Source: Pseudomonas sp. RIT623 (GTDB lineage Bacteria > Pseudomonadota > Gammaproteobacteria > Pseudomonadales > Pseudomonadaceae). Taken from it: a stretch of DNA of 64,000 nucleotides. Under the pieces are notes generated by a model. The model was not told where the DNA came from, did no database searches, and worked only from the letters and a program-made list of their open reading frames with translations. Position 1 is the stretch's first letter, and each line of letters starts with the position of its first letter. Positions 52,154 through 61,668 of this stretch are shown here, piece after piece. The position numbers were made by a program, and so were the translations under genes. The stretch covers positions 1 through 64,000 of the forward strand of contig NZ_SOZA01000017.1 in NCBI RefSeq assembly GCF_004519305.1. Reading direction: 5' to 3'.

Positions 52154-53086
52154 TCACCAGGAGGACATGCCGGCCCAAGGCCCGCAAGGAAATGGAAGCT
52201 GTTTCAGGATTGCGATGATGACCGCGGCGTAATGCCCTGCGGGATCGAGCTCAGGGTCGAAGACCGTGACGGTCATGCCCCGGCAACGCCTATCCGCCAC
52301 GAAGGGTGTCATGATCTGCACCAGGTCGTCAGGCGCCAGCCCTGGAGAGCCGGGGCAATCGACGGCGGGCATGATGGCCTGGTCCAGCACATCGACGTCC
52401 AGATGTATCCAGAAACCTTGATCGGGGACCTGCTCAATCACCTTGCTGATGCGCTCGACGACTGCCTGTGGGCCTATGGCCAGGGCCTCGAACACATCGA
52501 TCCGGGTGATCGCGGTGTGGTTGATATCGGGCCAGGCGAAATCTTCGTTGCGGTTTTCCCGCTCCCCCAGTTGCACCACCTGGGCATCGGTAACCAGCGG
52601 CACGGGGCAGCCTGGCCATATTGTCGCCAAGGCCTCGCCGCGGCCTGTCGCCAGGGCCAGGTCCATACCTGCGGCTGCGCCCAAGGTTGTGTTCGGGTCA
52701 TAGTTGCCGGGGTGCCGAAAGTCGCTGTGCCCATCGATATGAAGCAATGACAGCGGCCCTCGCGCGCGGGCACCTGCCAGTGCCCCCAGCAGGATCGAGC
52801 AATCGCCCCCAATGACCAAGGCGAAGTCACCTTGCAGGCAGGCTTCGCGCACCCGACCTGCCAGGGCAAGGTTGAACGCACGCATGGTATGGCCATTGCG
52901 CAAGCGCGTTCCGGCTTGTGCCAAGGGCGAATAGACAGGACGGGGCAGCTCGTGCAGCACCCGCGCGGGAACGGCCTGGAGCAGGCCGGCAGCAATCAGT
53001 GCCGCCGGAGCACGCCAGGTGCCGGGTTCATGGCTGGGGTGCGTAGGACTGAGCCCAAGGTTCGAGGGCGCGGCAATCACTTGCAT
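52154..53086 (-). CDS. Arginase/agmatinase-family ureohydrolase
   Basis: 310 residues. Manganese-binding motifs of the family: 'LVIGGDCSILLGAL', 'LLHIDGHSDFRHPG', 'FWIHLDVDVLDQAIMPAVDCPGSPGL' and 'TVTVFDPELDP'. Note GGDCS instead of the usual GGDHS, replacing one metal ligand His by Cys, a change seen in some arginase-like proteins. Hydrolyses a guanidino compound to urea, but the exact substrate (arginine or other) is unclear. The ATG overlaps a GrpB-like fragment. Confidence 0.88.
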   Translation of the reverse strand: MQVIAAPSNLGLSPTHPSHEPGTWRAPAALIAAGLLQAVPARVLHELPRPVYSPLAQAGTRLRNGHTMRAFNLALAGRVREACLQGDFALVIGGDCSILLGALAGARARGPLSLLHIDGHSDFRHPGNYDPNTTLGAAAGMDLALATGRGEALATIWPGCPVPLVTDAQVVQLGERENRNEDFAWPDINHTAITRIDVFEALAIGPQAVVERISKVIEQVPDQGFWIHLDVDVLDQAIMPAVDCPGSPGLAPDDLVQIMTPFVADRRCRGMTVTVFDPELDPAGHYAAVIIAILKQLPFPCGPWAGMSSW

Positions 53087-53208
53087 GAGTATAGGGGCTC
53101 CATGGCCTGCAGCTTAGCAGCGAATGCCGATGCAAGCAGGCTTTGGCCCACCTCGTACTGCACCGGCCATTGCGGATTGTAAGGGATGATCTTGCTGGTC
53201 AGTGGCAT
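53077..53208 (-). pseudogene. GrpB/UPF0157-like N-terminal fragment
   Basis: 43 codons from ATG 53208 (AAGGACGG upstream) starting 'MPLTSKIIPYNPQWPVQYE', the hallmark start of GrpB-family proteins ('I.PYDP.WP..FE'), then 'VGQSLLASAFAAKLQAMEPLYSCK' and a stop inside the arginase gene start (10-base overlap). Full family members are ~170 residues, so this is a truncated remnant. Confidence 0.65.
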
Positions 53209-53271
53209 GGGCCGTCCTTGGGTTGGAAAAAGCGTTTGTTGCGCTGTTGCGGGCCTGTCGACATGCCGCCT

Positions 53272-53814
53272 CTAAGTCCCCCGGGTAACCTGACCAGGCG
53301 TGTTTGCGACGCTCGCGAGAAAAACCTCGACCTCCCGGTTGCAACGCAGGCAGACCACACGGCAACCCGAGGGTGCCGTCGCCACCAGTTCCTTCATCTT
53401 CGCCCGTGCTGAGGTTTTCGTTCGCCACATGAAGCGGAAAAACGCCGGTAGATTGCCCAGCAGCTCTGGGCAGCCGTCTGGCAGGTCCGGCCGGGTCTGC
53501 CCGCGGTGTCGCAGCGCCCTGAGCAATACGCGCCAGAATCGGAGCGGCGTCGGGCGGTCGATCCAGATCAACAGGTCGGCGCGGGCAACCCGGTTGTGCC
53601 ACGTCGCGCTATGGCCGCCTTCGAATATCCAGCGCTCACCGGCCTCGACCTCGTGACAAAGACGGGTCTTTTCGTCGCGGCTGCGTTCGACCCAGCCTGG
53701 CTGCCAGTGAATGGTGTCGATATGCACGACCGGCAAGCCCGCGCGCTCGCCAAGCTGTCGGGCCAGGGTGCTTTTCCCGGACCCAGGCTGACCCACTATC
53801 ATCACCCGTTGCAT
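53272..53814 (-). CDS. P-loop kinase-like protein (DNA topology modulation/FlaR type)
   Basis: 180 residues. Walker A 'MIVGQPGSGKSTLARQLGERAGLPVVHIDTIHWQPGWVERSRDE', then 'WIFEGGHSATWHNRVARADLLIWIDRPTPLRFWRVLLRALRHRGQTRPDLPDGCPE' and 'FRFMWRTKTSARAKM', a layout of the adenylate-kinase-like FlaR/'topology modulation' group. The real substrate is unknown. 'GGHSATWHNRVARAD' corresponds to the family's 'DGNY......R...AD' block. Stands alone between the GrpB remnant and a hydrolase. Confidence 0.85.
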   Translation of the reverse strand: MQRVMIVGQPGSGKSTLARQLGERAGLPVVHIDTIHWQPGWVERSRDEKTRLCHEVEAGERWIFEGGHSATWHNRVARADLLIWIDRPTPLRFWRVLLRALRHRGQTRPDLPDGCPELLGNLPAFFRFMWRTKTSARAKMKELVATAPSGCRVVCLRCNREVEVFLASVANTPGQVTRGT

Positions 53815-53909
53815 TGCCGCTCCGTATTGCCACGCCGGCTGATTTTGGGGGCGCGATTGTAGTAATGGACGATGCCGTCAACGGCGAGTCAAGGCCCATG
53901 ATCGATGGC

Positions 53910-54965
53910 TTACAGGCGGCCGTCTTTGCCCTCGGCGGGCTGTGCCAGAAACGCGCTGATCAGCCCGGCCAACTGCTGCTGGATCACTTCCCGTGGGCGA
54001 CCGTGCTCGGCATCGGTGCAGATGATGCCATCGCCGGGTACTGCCTCTTCGAGCACGGCCACCGCACCCGGCTTGCACACGGCCATGAAGGTGAAGTGGC
54101 TGGCGTCGTTGATTTCGACGTAGCGGCTCGAGGCCGAGGGCAGGCGTTTGGCCAGATCGGCAGACTCCAGCCGCGCGGGCAGCGCTTTGGACGGGACGCC
54201 GGCAGCGATCACCAGCACGGGTACCGGCAGCGCGGCCAGGCTTTCGTCGGTCAGCCCGCGAGATAGCCCCAGGTCCAGGGAGACCACGGCGCTGACTCGC
54301 TGGTCACGCCAGTCGGCGGCCAAGCTGTTCTTCAAGGCCGGAGTGCTGGCCGGGTTCATCTGTTGGTAGACGCTGCAACTGGCCAGCTGCGGGTGGGCTT
54401 GGCAGTCGCGCGCGAAGCGCTCAGGGTCGAAACGGGCGCCGGCGATTTCCATGGCGGTCCAGCCACCCAGCGAATGGCCCACCACGGCGATTCGCTGCTT
54501 GGCGACCACGCCAAATTTGTCCGGTTGGGCCGTGACCGCATCGATGGCTCGGCTCAGATCGACGGGGCGCTGCCATAACTGCGCGGCGGCCGCGGCGCTA
54601 CGGTCCCGGCTGGTGCTGCCAGGGTGGTTGACCGCGGCGACGATGTAGCCTTTCTGGGCCAGGGCGCTGGCCAGCCAGGCCTGGTTGCCCCAGTTGCCGG
54701 CAAAACCGTGGGACAGCACCACCATGGGATGTTCGCCAGCGGCCGGCGGCGTGTCACGAGCGGCAGGCACACCGAAAAATACCGCGTTATCGGCGACCAA
54801 TTGCGCCTTGGTAGCTGCTGCGCCGGGGTACCAGACGACCATCTCCAGCGTGCGCTCATGGTGCGGGTCTGGCAGGGTGGCGGCGTGGAAACCGACAGGG
54901 TTTTCTGTAGCGAATGCGCTGGCGGCCAGGCAGGTGAACAGCAGGGTGCTCAAAGCGGTTTTCAT
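53910..54965 (-). CDS. Secreted alpha/beta hydrolase (dienelactone-hydrolase/PAF-AH-like)
   Basis: 351 residues with signal peptide ending 'ASAFA' (AAGGACG upstream). 'MVVLSHGFAGNWGNQAWLASALAQKGYIVAAVNHPGSTS' gives the oxyanion region, the nucleophile elbow is 'AVVGHSLGGWTAMEIAGARFD', an acidic residue follows in 'VPVLVIAAGVPSKALPARLES', and the His is in 'INDASHFTFM'. Same build as predicted dienelactone hydrolases of Pseudomonas that act in the periplasm. Substrate unknown. Confidence 0.9.
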   Translation of the reverse strand: MKTALSTLLFTCLAASAFATENPVGFHAATLPDPHHERTLEMVVWYPGAAATKAQLVADNAVFFGVPAARDTPPAAGEHPMVVLSHGFAGNWGNQAWLASALAQKGYIVAAVNHPGSTSRDRSAAAAAQLWQRPVDLSRAIDAVTAQPDKFGVVAKQRIAVVGHSLGGWTAMEIAGARFDPERFARDCQAHPQLASCSVYQQMNPASTPALKNSLAADWRDQRVSAVVSLDLGLSRGLTDESLAALPVPVLVIAAGVPSKALPARLESADLAKRLPSASSRYVEINDASHFTFMAVCKPGAVAVLEEAVPGDGIICTDAEHGRPREVIQQQLAGLISAFLAQPAEGKDGRL

Positions 54966-55151
54966 TGTAGTTGTCGTCCTTGACCAGGCACAGGCGTGGC
55001 TACCCTGACCAGGGCCCTACGCGCAGGCTGAGAAATCCAATATTGGATACCCGAAAGCCCCGCAGCTTAGTAGCACCGTCGGCCTGCCGGCAAGGGGGCC
55101 TCAGGCTCAGACCTTTCCGACCGCTCCGTACCGGGGCGTGCTCTTGTAGGC

Positions 55152-55204
55152 GCGGCCTTGTGTCGCGAAAGGGTCGCAAAGCGGCCCCGACAAGTCCAAG
55201 TTGA
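55152..55204. repeat. Dispersed intergenic repeat (GCGGCC..CGCGAAAGG), copy 2
   Basis: 53-bp copy matching about 42 of 53 positions with 33462-33514 (GTGTCGCGAAAGGGTCGCAAAGCGGCCCC). Lies in the 293-bp gap between the hydrolase and the EEP nuclease genes, which otherwise holds no feature I can support. Confidence 0.7.
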
Positions 55205-55258
55205 GTGCCAATTCTCAACACCCTGAGAGGACTGGCCCTCAGGCTCAGTACCCAATAC

Positions 55259-56350
55259 CTAGGCGATGTCGAAGTCTGCCCAGATGCAATGGTGATCGGA
55301 CGCCTCGGTGGTCGCAGTGACCCCGGCGAAGGAGGGCCAGAGCTTCGGGTGGTAGCTGCCACGGCGCTCGATGCCCACGCCGACCAGTTGCTCGCGCAGG
55401 GCCTTGGACATGATCAGGTAGTCGATCTTGTTGCTGGCGGTACCCGTGGCGAAGGTACCCGGGCGATCGGCCGGGTAGCCTGGATGGCTTTGTATGTCCG
55501 ACCAACCGTCGAGCAGTAGCGGGGCGACGGCCGGGCTGTCCGGGGTGTCGTTCAAGTCGCCGCCGACCAGCACCCAGGGAATGGTCTTTTCCGCGGCCCT
55601 GGCGATTTGCGCCGCTCGCTTGCATTGGGCCAGCCGACGCGCCTGGGCGGCCTGATCGTTGCCCCCGCGCTTGGACTTGAAGTGGTTCGGGCAGATCACC
55701 AGTTGCTCGCCCGATGGCAAGGCCACCACGTATTCGGGGCAATCTCGCGAAAACACCAGTTTGCCGTCATGGCGGTCATCGACGTGCGAGCGAATGGTCA
55801 CGATCGGGTAGCGACTCAGCAGGCCGACGTCGATACCCCGCGCATCGTTGCCATCGATGACCATGACATGAGGGAAGCGCTCTTCGAGCACCGCCCCGAG
55901 CACCTGGTCGTTGAAGCGCTGCAAGGTGGGGCGGTCCTCGACTTCCACGCAGATCAGGATATCGGGCTTGACCTCCTGGATAACCCGCCCGGTATTGAGC
56001 ACGGCCTGCCAGGAGACATCATCGCGGCGCAGCTCGAACCAACCGGTCCAGTCGCCCCGGCCATTGGCCGCGACCGAGACAGTGCCGGCGGCTGTGCGAT
56101 ACAACTGCCCGCGCACCTTGTTCAAGCGCACCAACGCGTTTGCCGGGGGATTGAGCGCGGAAAAATGGTAGCGGGCATCCAGTGCCAGCAACTGCTGTTT
56201 GTCGGCCTCGCTGTAGGTCGGCTTGGCCACGATCAGGTTGGCCAAGGCATGGTCGTCCAGGGCACGCTGGCCTTCCTCGTTCTCCATCATCATTGCACTG
56301 GGGCGGGTGAACAGGTTCTCAAGGTTGAAGGATGCTATCCGGGTGACCAT
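55259..56350 (-). CDS. Endonuclease/exonuclease/phosphatase-family protein
   Basis: 363 residues, AAGGAG upstream. EEP motifs: 'IASFNLENLF' (metal Asn), 'PDILICVEVEDRPTLQRF' (Glu), 'HVMVIDGNDARGIDVGLLSRYPI', 'LVICPNHFKSKRGG', 'PWVLVGGDLNDTPDSPA' (Asp/Asn), and 'ASDHHCIWADF' (catalytic His). No signal peptide, so cytoplasmic. Nucleic acid or phosphate ester hydrolase; the substrate is unknown. Confidence 0.92.
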   Translation of the reverse strand: MVTRIASFNLENLFTRPSAMMMENEEGQRALDDHALANLIVAKPTYSEADKQQLLALDARYHFSALNPPANALVRLNKVRGQLYRTAAGTVSVAANGRGDWTGWFELRRDDVSWQAVLNTGRVIQEVKPDILICVEVEDRPTLQRFNDQVLGAVLEERFPHVMVIDGNDARGIDVGLLSRYPIVTIRSHVDDRHDGKLVFSRDCPEYVVALPSGEQLVICPNHFKSKRGGNDQAAQARRLAQCKRAAQIARAAEKTIPWVLVGGDLNDTPDSPAVAPLLLDGWSDIQSHPGYPADRPGTFATGTASNKIDYLIMSKALREQLVGVGIERRGSYHPKLWPSFAGVTATTEASDHHCIWADFDIA

Positions 56351-56542
56351 TGGGGCGTGCTCCTTGCTGAAGGTTTACACAGCGTAGCCAGTGTTTCGGT
56401 GATGCTGAGGCCGAATGGGAGTACGTAACCTTTCAGGGGCGGCTGGCACTGCATCTGGCCGGCAACAACTGCGCGAACGCCTTGGCTTAGCGGGCAAAAC
56501 CCTCTAGCCTGCGCCCCTCGTTCATTGCCACAGGGCCCAGAC

Positions 56543-57418
56543 ATGCCATCGACCATCCGCCGCCGCCACCTGCTCCAGGGCGCCCTGGGCTGTTCCGCCG
56601 CCCTGGCGCTGCCGGCTTGGGCCGCAGACACCGTGCAACACCAACTGCAGCAACTCGAACACAGCGCCGGCATCACCCTTGGCCTGTGGGCCCTCGACAC
56701 CGGCAGCGGCAAGCAACTGGCCTACCGCGCCGAACAACGCTTTGCTTTCTGCAGCACCTTCAAGGCCGTGCTGGCCGGCGCCATCCTGCACCGCAGCGAG
56801 ACCGACAGCGGCCTGCTGAACCGCCGTATCGCCTACGCTGCCGAGCAGCTGGTGGTCTATTCGCCGATTACCGAAAAGCACGTGGGCGCGGGCATGACCG
56901 TCGCCGAGCTGTGCGCCGCCACCCTGCAATACAGCGACAACACCGCTGGCAACCTGCTGCTGGAGCAGGTCGGCGGCCCGGCGGGCCTCACTGCCTTCGC
57001 CCGCCAGCTCGGTGACCCGACGTTCCGCCTGGACCGCAACGAGCCGACGTTGAATACCGCGTTGCCCGACGACCCGCGCGACACCACCACGCCGCTGGCG
57101 ATGGGTGTCACCCTGCAACGCCTACTGCTCGGCGATGCCCTGGCGCCGGCCGGGCGCGAGCAATTGCAGGCCTGGCTCAAGGGCAACACCACCGGCGATG
57201 CGCGGATCCGCGCCGGGGTGCCAAAGGGCTGGATAGTGGGAGACAAGACTGGTTCGGGCGACTACGGCGTGGCCAACGATGTCGGCATCGTCTGGCCCAA
57301 GGGGCGGGCGCCGTGGATCCTCGTGGTATTCAGCCGTGGGCCGCAGCAGTCCTCGCCATGGAACCACGAGCCGATCGCCGCGGCGACCCGGCTGGTGGTG
57401 CAGGCGTGGCAGGGCTGA
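56543..57418 (+). CDS. bla: Class A beta-lactamase
   Basis: 291 residues from ATG 56543; Tat-type signal 'RRRHLLQGALGCSAALALPAWA' shows export of folded protein. All class A motifs are present: 'STFK' (Ser70-x-x-Lys73), 'SDN' (130), 'EPTLN' (Glu166 and Asn170), 'KTG' (234). 'FCSTFKAVLAGAIL' and 'YSDNTAGNLLLEQVGG' give the usual family fold. Hydrolyses penicillin-type antibiotics; the spectrum cannot be told. No regulator AmpR is adjacent. Confidence 0.94.
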   Translation: MPSTIRRRHLLQGALGCSAALALPAWAADTVQHQLQQLEHSAGITLGLWALDTGSGKQLAYRAEQRFAFCSTFKAVLAGAILHRSETDSGLLNRRIAYAAEQLVVYSPITEKHVGAGMTVAELCAATLQYSDNTAGNLLLEQVGGPAGLTAFARQLGDPTFRLDRNEPTLNTALPDDPRDTTTPLAMGVTLQRLLLGDALAPAGREQLQAWLKGNTTGDARIRAGVPKGWIVGDKTGSGDYGVANDVGIVWPKGRAPWILVVFSRGPQQSSPWNHEPIAAATRLVVQAWQG

Positions 57419-57432
57419 GCACCTCAAGGCCA

Positions 57433-57452
57433 GGGGCGAACACCGTCGCCCC
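57433..57452. terminator. Weak terminator-like stem between bla and DUF1348 genes
   Basis: GGGGCGA (57433-57439)/TCGCCCC (57446-57452) with a 6-base loop between convergent genes. No T-tract, so low confidence. Confidence 0.35.
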
Positions 57453-57478
57453 CACCTGAGTCCACGCATTAACCTCGC

Positions 57479-57943
57479 TCAGAAGCCAAAGTCACTCAGC
57501 CCCGGGTGATCGTCCGGCCGCCGCCCCAGCGGCCAGCGGAACTTGCGTTCTGCCTCGCTGATGGGTTGCTCGTTGATGCTGGCATGGCGGTTGCGCATCA
57601 AGCCGTCTTCGGCGAACTCCCAATTCTCGTTGCCATAGGCGCGGAACCATTGGCCGCTGTCGTCGCGATACTCGTAGGCATAGCGCACGGCGATGCGGTT
57701 GTCGGTGAAGGCCCACAGCTCCTTGATCAGGCGGTATTCGAGCTCGCGGTTCCATTTGCGGGTGAGAAAGGCCTGCGCCTGCTCGCGGTTGTTGCAGAAC
57801 TCGGCGCGGTTACGCCAATGGGTGTCGGTGGTGTAGGCCAGGGCGACCTTGGCGGCATCGCGGCTGTTCCAGCCATCCTCGGCCAGGCGTACCTTCTCGA
57901 TGGCGGTTTCACGGGTGAACGGGGGCAATGGCGGACGGGACAT
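57479..57943 (-). CDS. DUF1348 (SnoaL-like fold) protein
   Basis: 154 residues, GAGGAAT before ATG 57943. '[43 protein letters not shown]', '[52 protein letters not shown]' and '[20 protein letters not shown]' match the DUF1348 nuclear-transport-factor-2-like family. Function unknown; probably a small-molecule-binding or enzymatic homodimer. Single gene. Confidence 0.93.
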   Translation of the reverse strand: MSRPPLPPFTRETAIEKVRLAEDGWNSRDAAKVALAYTTDTHWRNRAEFCNNREQAQAFLTRKWNRELEYRLIKELWAFTDNRIAVRYAYEYRDDSGQWFRAYGNENWEFAEDGLMRNRHASINEQPISEAERKFRWPLGRRPDDHPGLSDFGF

Positions 57944-58147
57944 GCTGGCAATTCCTCTGGAGGGATGAGCGACAGGAGGGAGCGTAGACCGGCCCCCTGG
58001 CGCTGGGAATAACTGCCTTTGGCACTTCACAATTGCGCACGCGGGAACAATGTCCCGCCAGGCCGTCAGCTTGCACCGATGGCCAGGACGGCCTGACGGC
58101 AACGCTTGGGGTCTATAGTTAGCGCAGACACCTGCAGGAGCTCAGCC

Positions 58148-58339
58148 ATGACCCTGATCAGCCGCGAACCCTGGTGGCTCGTGCCACCCAAGCCCGGGCA
58201 GACCGAGCAGGACCTGCACTGGGGCTACCTGGAAATCTATCGCGACGGCCGCACCCTGTTCGTCGATCAGCGCCCGAGCGAGCGGGAGCTGGCCGAACGC
58301 AAGAGTTGCCGCAACTTTCCCAAGGCCGAAACGCCCTGA
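58148..58339 (+). CDS. Small hypothetical protein, 63 residues
   Basis: ATG 58148 with AGGAG 6 bases upstream. Sequence 'MTLISREPWWLVPPKPGQTE' and further polar, Trp/Arg/Glu-rich, ending 'ELAERKSCRNFPKAETP'. No domain recognised; no signal peptide or membrane segment. Convergent with yceH, one base apart. Confidence 0.7.
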   Translation: MTLISREPWWLVPPKPGQTEQDLHWGYLEIYRDGRTLFVDQRPSERELAERKSCRNFPKAETP

Positions 58340-58340
58340 C

Positions 58341-58988
58341 TCAGCCCTCGAGTGCGGCCAGGCGCGCTTCCAGGGCCGCCACCCGTGCCTCCAGTGCCTC
58401 GATGCGCTCATCCGCCGCCTGCGCCGCGCTGGCCCGGGCGCCGCCTTCTTGCTGGCGGGCGGCGAGGATGGCTTCGATTTCTGCCGGGTCGCCCAGGGCA
58501 TGGGTGTAGCGGTCTTCGCGCTGGCCTGCCTGGCGCGGCAGGTGCAGGGCCAGGCCACGGGAGACCAGGCGCTCGAGCTGGTGCTGGACCTGGTCGACGT
58601 CCTCGAACTCATGCAGGCGGTTGCTGCGGGTCAACAGCTCGTTGAGGGTCTGCGGGCCGCGCAGGAACATCAGGCCCATCAGCACCAGTTGCGCCGGCAC
58701 CAGTTCCAGGCCCTTGTCCACCCGGTGTTCCCAGCGGTCGGCGCGGCTGCCCATCTGCAGGCGGGCCATGTCCTGGCCTTCGAGGGCGCGCAGGGCCTGG
58801 CCGACCTGGCCGGGGGAGAGGTTCATGACCGGTTCGCGGCTGGTCTTCTGGTTGCAGGCCAGGACCAGGGCATTGAGGGTCAGGGGGTAGGTTTCCGGGC
58901 TGGTGGCCTGCTTTTCGATCAGCGCGCCCAGCACGCGGATCTCGGTGCTGGTGAAGCGGCCTTCGCCGGTGGTTTGGTGGTCTGACAT
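58341..58988 (-). CDS. yceH: YceH (DUF480) winged-helix protein
   Basis: 215 residues. DUF480 pattern: '[56 protein letters not shown]', '[48 protein letters not shown]', with two winged-helix units and a C-terminal coiled coil ('[19 protein letters not shown]'). Widely conserved, function not established. Confidence 0.95.
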   Translation of the reverse strand: MSDHQTTGEGRFTSTEIRVLGALIEKQATSPETYPLTLNALVLACNQKTSREPVMNLSPGQVGQALRALEGQDMARLQMGSRADRWEHRVDKGLELVPAQLVLMGLMFLRGPQTLNELLTRSNRLHEFEDVDQVQHQLERLVSRGLALHLPRQAGQREDRYTHALGDPAEIEAILAARQQEGGARASAAQAADERIEALEARVAALEARLAALEG

Positions 58989-59104
58989 GGCCCTGTCTCA
59001 TTGCGAGGAAAAGGCCACTAGCGTAGGTAAAGCGCCTGGCTTAAGCAATCGCCGGGCGGTGTGTGGCTGTGGCCGGCTCCTGCGGGCAGGAGCCGGCCTT
59101 GGGC

Positions 59105-60316
59105 TCAGGCGTTACGCCGCTCCATGGCTTGGCAGGCGGCAGCGGTGAACAGCACGTCGGTGGAGGAGTTGAGCGCGGTTTCCGCCGAGTCCTGCAATAC
59201 ACCGATGATAAAGCCGACCGCCACCACCTGCATGGCGATTTCGCTGGGGATGCCGAACAGGCTGCAGGCCAGCGGGATCAGCAGCAGCGAACCGCCGGCC
59301 ACACCCGAGGCGCCGCAGGCGCAGACCGCCGCCACCACGCTGAGCAGCACGGCGGTTGGCAGGTCTACCGGGATGCCGAGGGTGTGCACGGCGGCCAGGG
59401 TGAGCACGGTGATGGTGATTGCAGCGCCCGCCATGTTGATGGTCGCGCCCAGCGGGATCGACACCGAATAGGTGTCCTCGTGCAGGCCAAGTTTCTCCGA
59501 CAGCGCCAGGTTGACCGGGATGTTGGCCGCCGAGCTGCGGGTGAAGAACGCGGTGATGCCGCTTTCGCGCAGGCACAGCAGAGTCAGCGGGTACGGGTTG
59601 CGGCGGATCTTCCAGAACACGATCAGCGGGTTCATCACCAGCGCCACGAACAGCATGCAGCCAATCAGCACACCCAGCAGGTGCAGGTAGCCGAGCAGCG
59701 CGTCCAGGCCAGACTGGGCCAGTGTGGCGCTGACCAGGCCGAAGATGCCCAGCGGGGCGAAGCGGATCACCACGCGCACGATCAGGGTCACGCCGTTGGA
59801 CAGGTCCTCGACCACGGTGCGGGTGGTGTCACCGGCATGGCGCAGGGCCACGCCAAGGCCGATGGCCCAGGTCAGCACGCCGATGAAGTTGGCGTTGAGC
59901 AGCGCGTTGACCGGGTTGTCCACGGCACTGAGCAGCAGGTTCTGCATCACCTCGACGATGCCGCCAGGAGCGCTGAGTGCGGCCTCTCCCGTGGTCAGTG
60001 CCAGGTTGGACGGGAACAGCATGCTCGCCACCACAGCCACCACTGCCGCGGCGAAGGTGCCCAGCAGGTACAGCCAGAGGATCGGGCGGATGTGGGTTTC
60101 CTGGCCATGGCGGTGGTTGGCGATCGAAGCCATCACCAGGATGAACACCAGGATCGGTGCCACGGCCTTCAGGGCGCTGACGAAGACCTTGCCGAGGAAC
60201 CCCAGGTCGCGGGCCACGGAGGGGGCGAGCAAGGCCAGGGCGATGCCGGCCACCAGGCCGATGCAGATCTGCGTCACCAGGCCGGTGCGATTGATGAGGC
60301 GAAGGATGGGGGTCAT
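59105..60316 (-). CDS. sstT: Serine/threonine:Na+ symporter SstT
   Basis: 403 residues, dicarboxylate/amino acid:cation symporter family. Conserved hairpin serine-rich motif '[57 protein letters not shown]' and the family '[24 protein letters not shown]', '[21 protein letters not shown]' end match SstT. Carries serine and threonine with Na+ into the cell. Confidence 0.95.
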   Translation of the reverse strand: MTPILRLINRTGLVTQICIGLVAGIALALLAPSVARDLGFLGKVFVSALKAVAPILVFILVMASIANHRHGQETHIRPILWLYLLGTFAAAVVAVVASMLFPSNLALTTGEAALSAPGGIVEVMQNLLLSAVDNPVNALLNANFIGVLTWAIGLGVALRHAGDTTRTVVEDLSNGVTLIVRVVIRFAPLGIFGLVSATLAQSGLDALLGYLHLLGVLIGCMLFVALVMNPLIVFWKIRRNPYPLTLLCLRESGITAFFTRSSAANIPVNLALSEKLGLHEDTYSVSIPLGATINMAGAAITITVLTLAAVHTLGIPVDLPTAVLLSVVAAVCACGASGVAGGSLLLIPLACSLFGIPSEIAMQVVAVGFIIGVLQDSAETALNSSTDVLFTAAACQAMERRNA

Positions 60317-60388
60317 GTGCAGCGCAATCCAGTTACGTGAAAGCGCGCGACTTTATCACAGTCCTTGCTGGCCCCTGTAGGCGCAGGG

Positions 60389-61282
60389 TTACCAGTGGAA
60401 CAACTCCCGCCGCGCGCCCTCGGTGATCGCCAGGATCCCCGGGTGCTTGACCTTGCGCTCCACCGAAATGGCGTAGAACGACTCGTTCACCGCCTCGGTC
60501 TGGCCGATCAGGCGCACGCCGTACTGGCGGCAGACCTCTTCGGCAATCACGCTGGGAGCGACGAAGATGCCGCTGCCCGACTGGCCGAAGGCCTGCATCA
60601 GCGCACTGTCGTCGAATTCGCCGACGATCCGCGGTTGTACCTGCTGCTCGGCCAGCCAGCGCAGCAGGCGGCTGCGCAGCACGGTTTCCTGGCCTGGAAT
60701 CAACAGCGGCGCGTCGTCCAGGCAGGCGGGGAAGGGCAGCTTCAGGCGCTCGGCCAGCGCAGGGGTGGCGAAGAAGCTCAGGCCGCACTCACCGAGCTTC
60801 TGGCTGTAACCCTTGATGTCCAGGTGGCTGGGCATGGGGCTGTCGGAAATCACCAGGTCCAGGCGCTGGATCGCCAGGTCCGCCAGCAGGCGTTCGAGCT
60901 TGTCCTCGCGGCAATTGATGCGCAGTACCTCGTCCAGTTCCATGGTCGGCGCCAGCAGGCGGTAGACAATGGACTTGGGCACCACGTCGGCCACGCCCAC
61001 GCGAAACAGGATCTGCTCCTGCGGGCCGGCGCGCAGCATGGCCTCCAGTTCGCCGCCGATCTGGAACATCTGCTCGGCGTAGGCCAGGGCCTGGCGCCCG
61101 GTCTCGGTCAGTTCCAGCTGACGCCCGACGCGCTGGAACAGCTCCAGGTTCCAGGTCTGCTCGAACAGGCTGATCTGGCCGCTGATGGTCTGCGGTGTGA
61201 GGTTGAGCTGTTCGCTGGCGCGGGCAATGCTGCCGGTCTTGGCCACCGCCCAGAAATAGTGGAGCTGGCGATAGTTGAGCAT
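60389..61282 (-). CDS. nhaR: NhaR: LysR-type regulator of Na+/H+ antiporter
   Basis: 297 residues from ATG 61282. LTTR helix-turn-helix 'YRQLHYFWAVAKTGSIARASEQLNLTPQTISGQISLFEQTWNLELFQRVGRQLELTETG' and effector domain with 'ADVVPKSIVYRLLAPTMEL..VLRINCREDKLERLLADLAIQRLDLVISDSPMP', the NhaR pattern. No nhaA is adjacent; the divergent gene is a small lipoprotein/TerC pair with which it shares a 131-bp gap that holds an A/T-rich dyad (CGGAAAAACCG near 61295). Confidence 0.92.
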   Translation of the reverse strand: MLNYRQLHYFWAVAKTGSIARASEQLNLTPQTISGQISLFEQTWNLELFQRVGRQLELTETGRQALAYAEQMFQIGGELEAMLRAGPQEQILFRVGVADVVPKSIVYRLLAPTMELDEVLRINCREDKLERLLADLAIQRLDLVISDSPMPSHLDIKGYSQKLGECGLSFFATPALAERLKLPFPACLDDAPLLIPGQETVLRSRLLRWLAEQQVQPRIVGEFDDSALMQAFGQSGSGIFVAPSVIAEEVCRQYGVRLIGQTEAVNESFYAISVERKVKHPGILAITEGARRELFHW

Positions 61283-61413
61283 GTTCGCATCGATTCGGAA
61301 AAACCGAAGTATACACGCTGAAAATACGAATTTTCCGGATGTTTCAGCCCCTCTAGAATGCCACCCCATCAGGCGCATGACGCGCCGCCCGGCATTCGAC
61401 AAGCGAGGACCTC

Positions 61414-61653
61414 ATGCTACAACTCAAATCCATTGGCACACCGCTGGTGCTGGCCCTGGCCCTGTTCGCCATGTCTGGCTGCGACCAGGCCGAGAAATCC
61501 GCCCAGCAGATGCTTGACCAGGCCGCTGAAACGGCCAAGCAGGCCATCGACAAGACCAATGACGCCGCCCAGCAGGCCTTGAGCGACGCCATCGGCAGCG
61601 ATGGCGCGAAAGCCAAGGCCGAAGACGACAAGCAAGACACCCAGGACATCTGA
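61414..61653 (+). CDS. Small lipoprotein, coiled-coil, unknown function
   Basis: 79 residues. Lipobox 'FAMSGC' (Cys23), then an Ala/Gln/Lys-rich helical chain ('AEKSAQQMLDQAAETAKQAIDKTNDAAQQALSDAI') that would form a coiled coil or amphipathic helix. Short operon with TerC, 15 bp apart. Function unknown; may be an envelope stress lipoprotein. Confidence 0.8.
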   Translation: MLQLKSIGTPLVLALALFAMSGCDQAEKSAQQMLDQAAETAKQAIDKTNDAAQQALSDAIGSDGAKAKAEDDKQDTQDI

Positions 61654-61668
61654 GAGCAGGACTGACCA

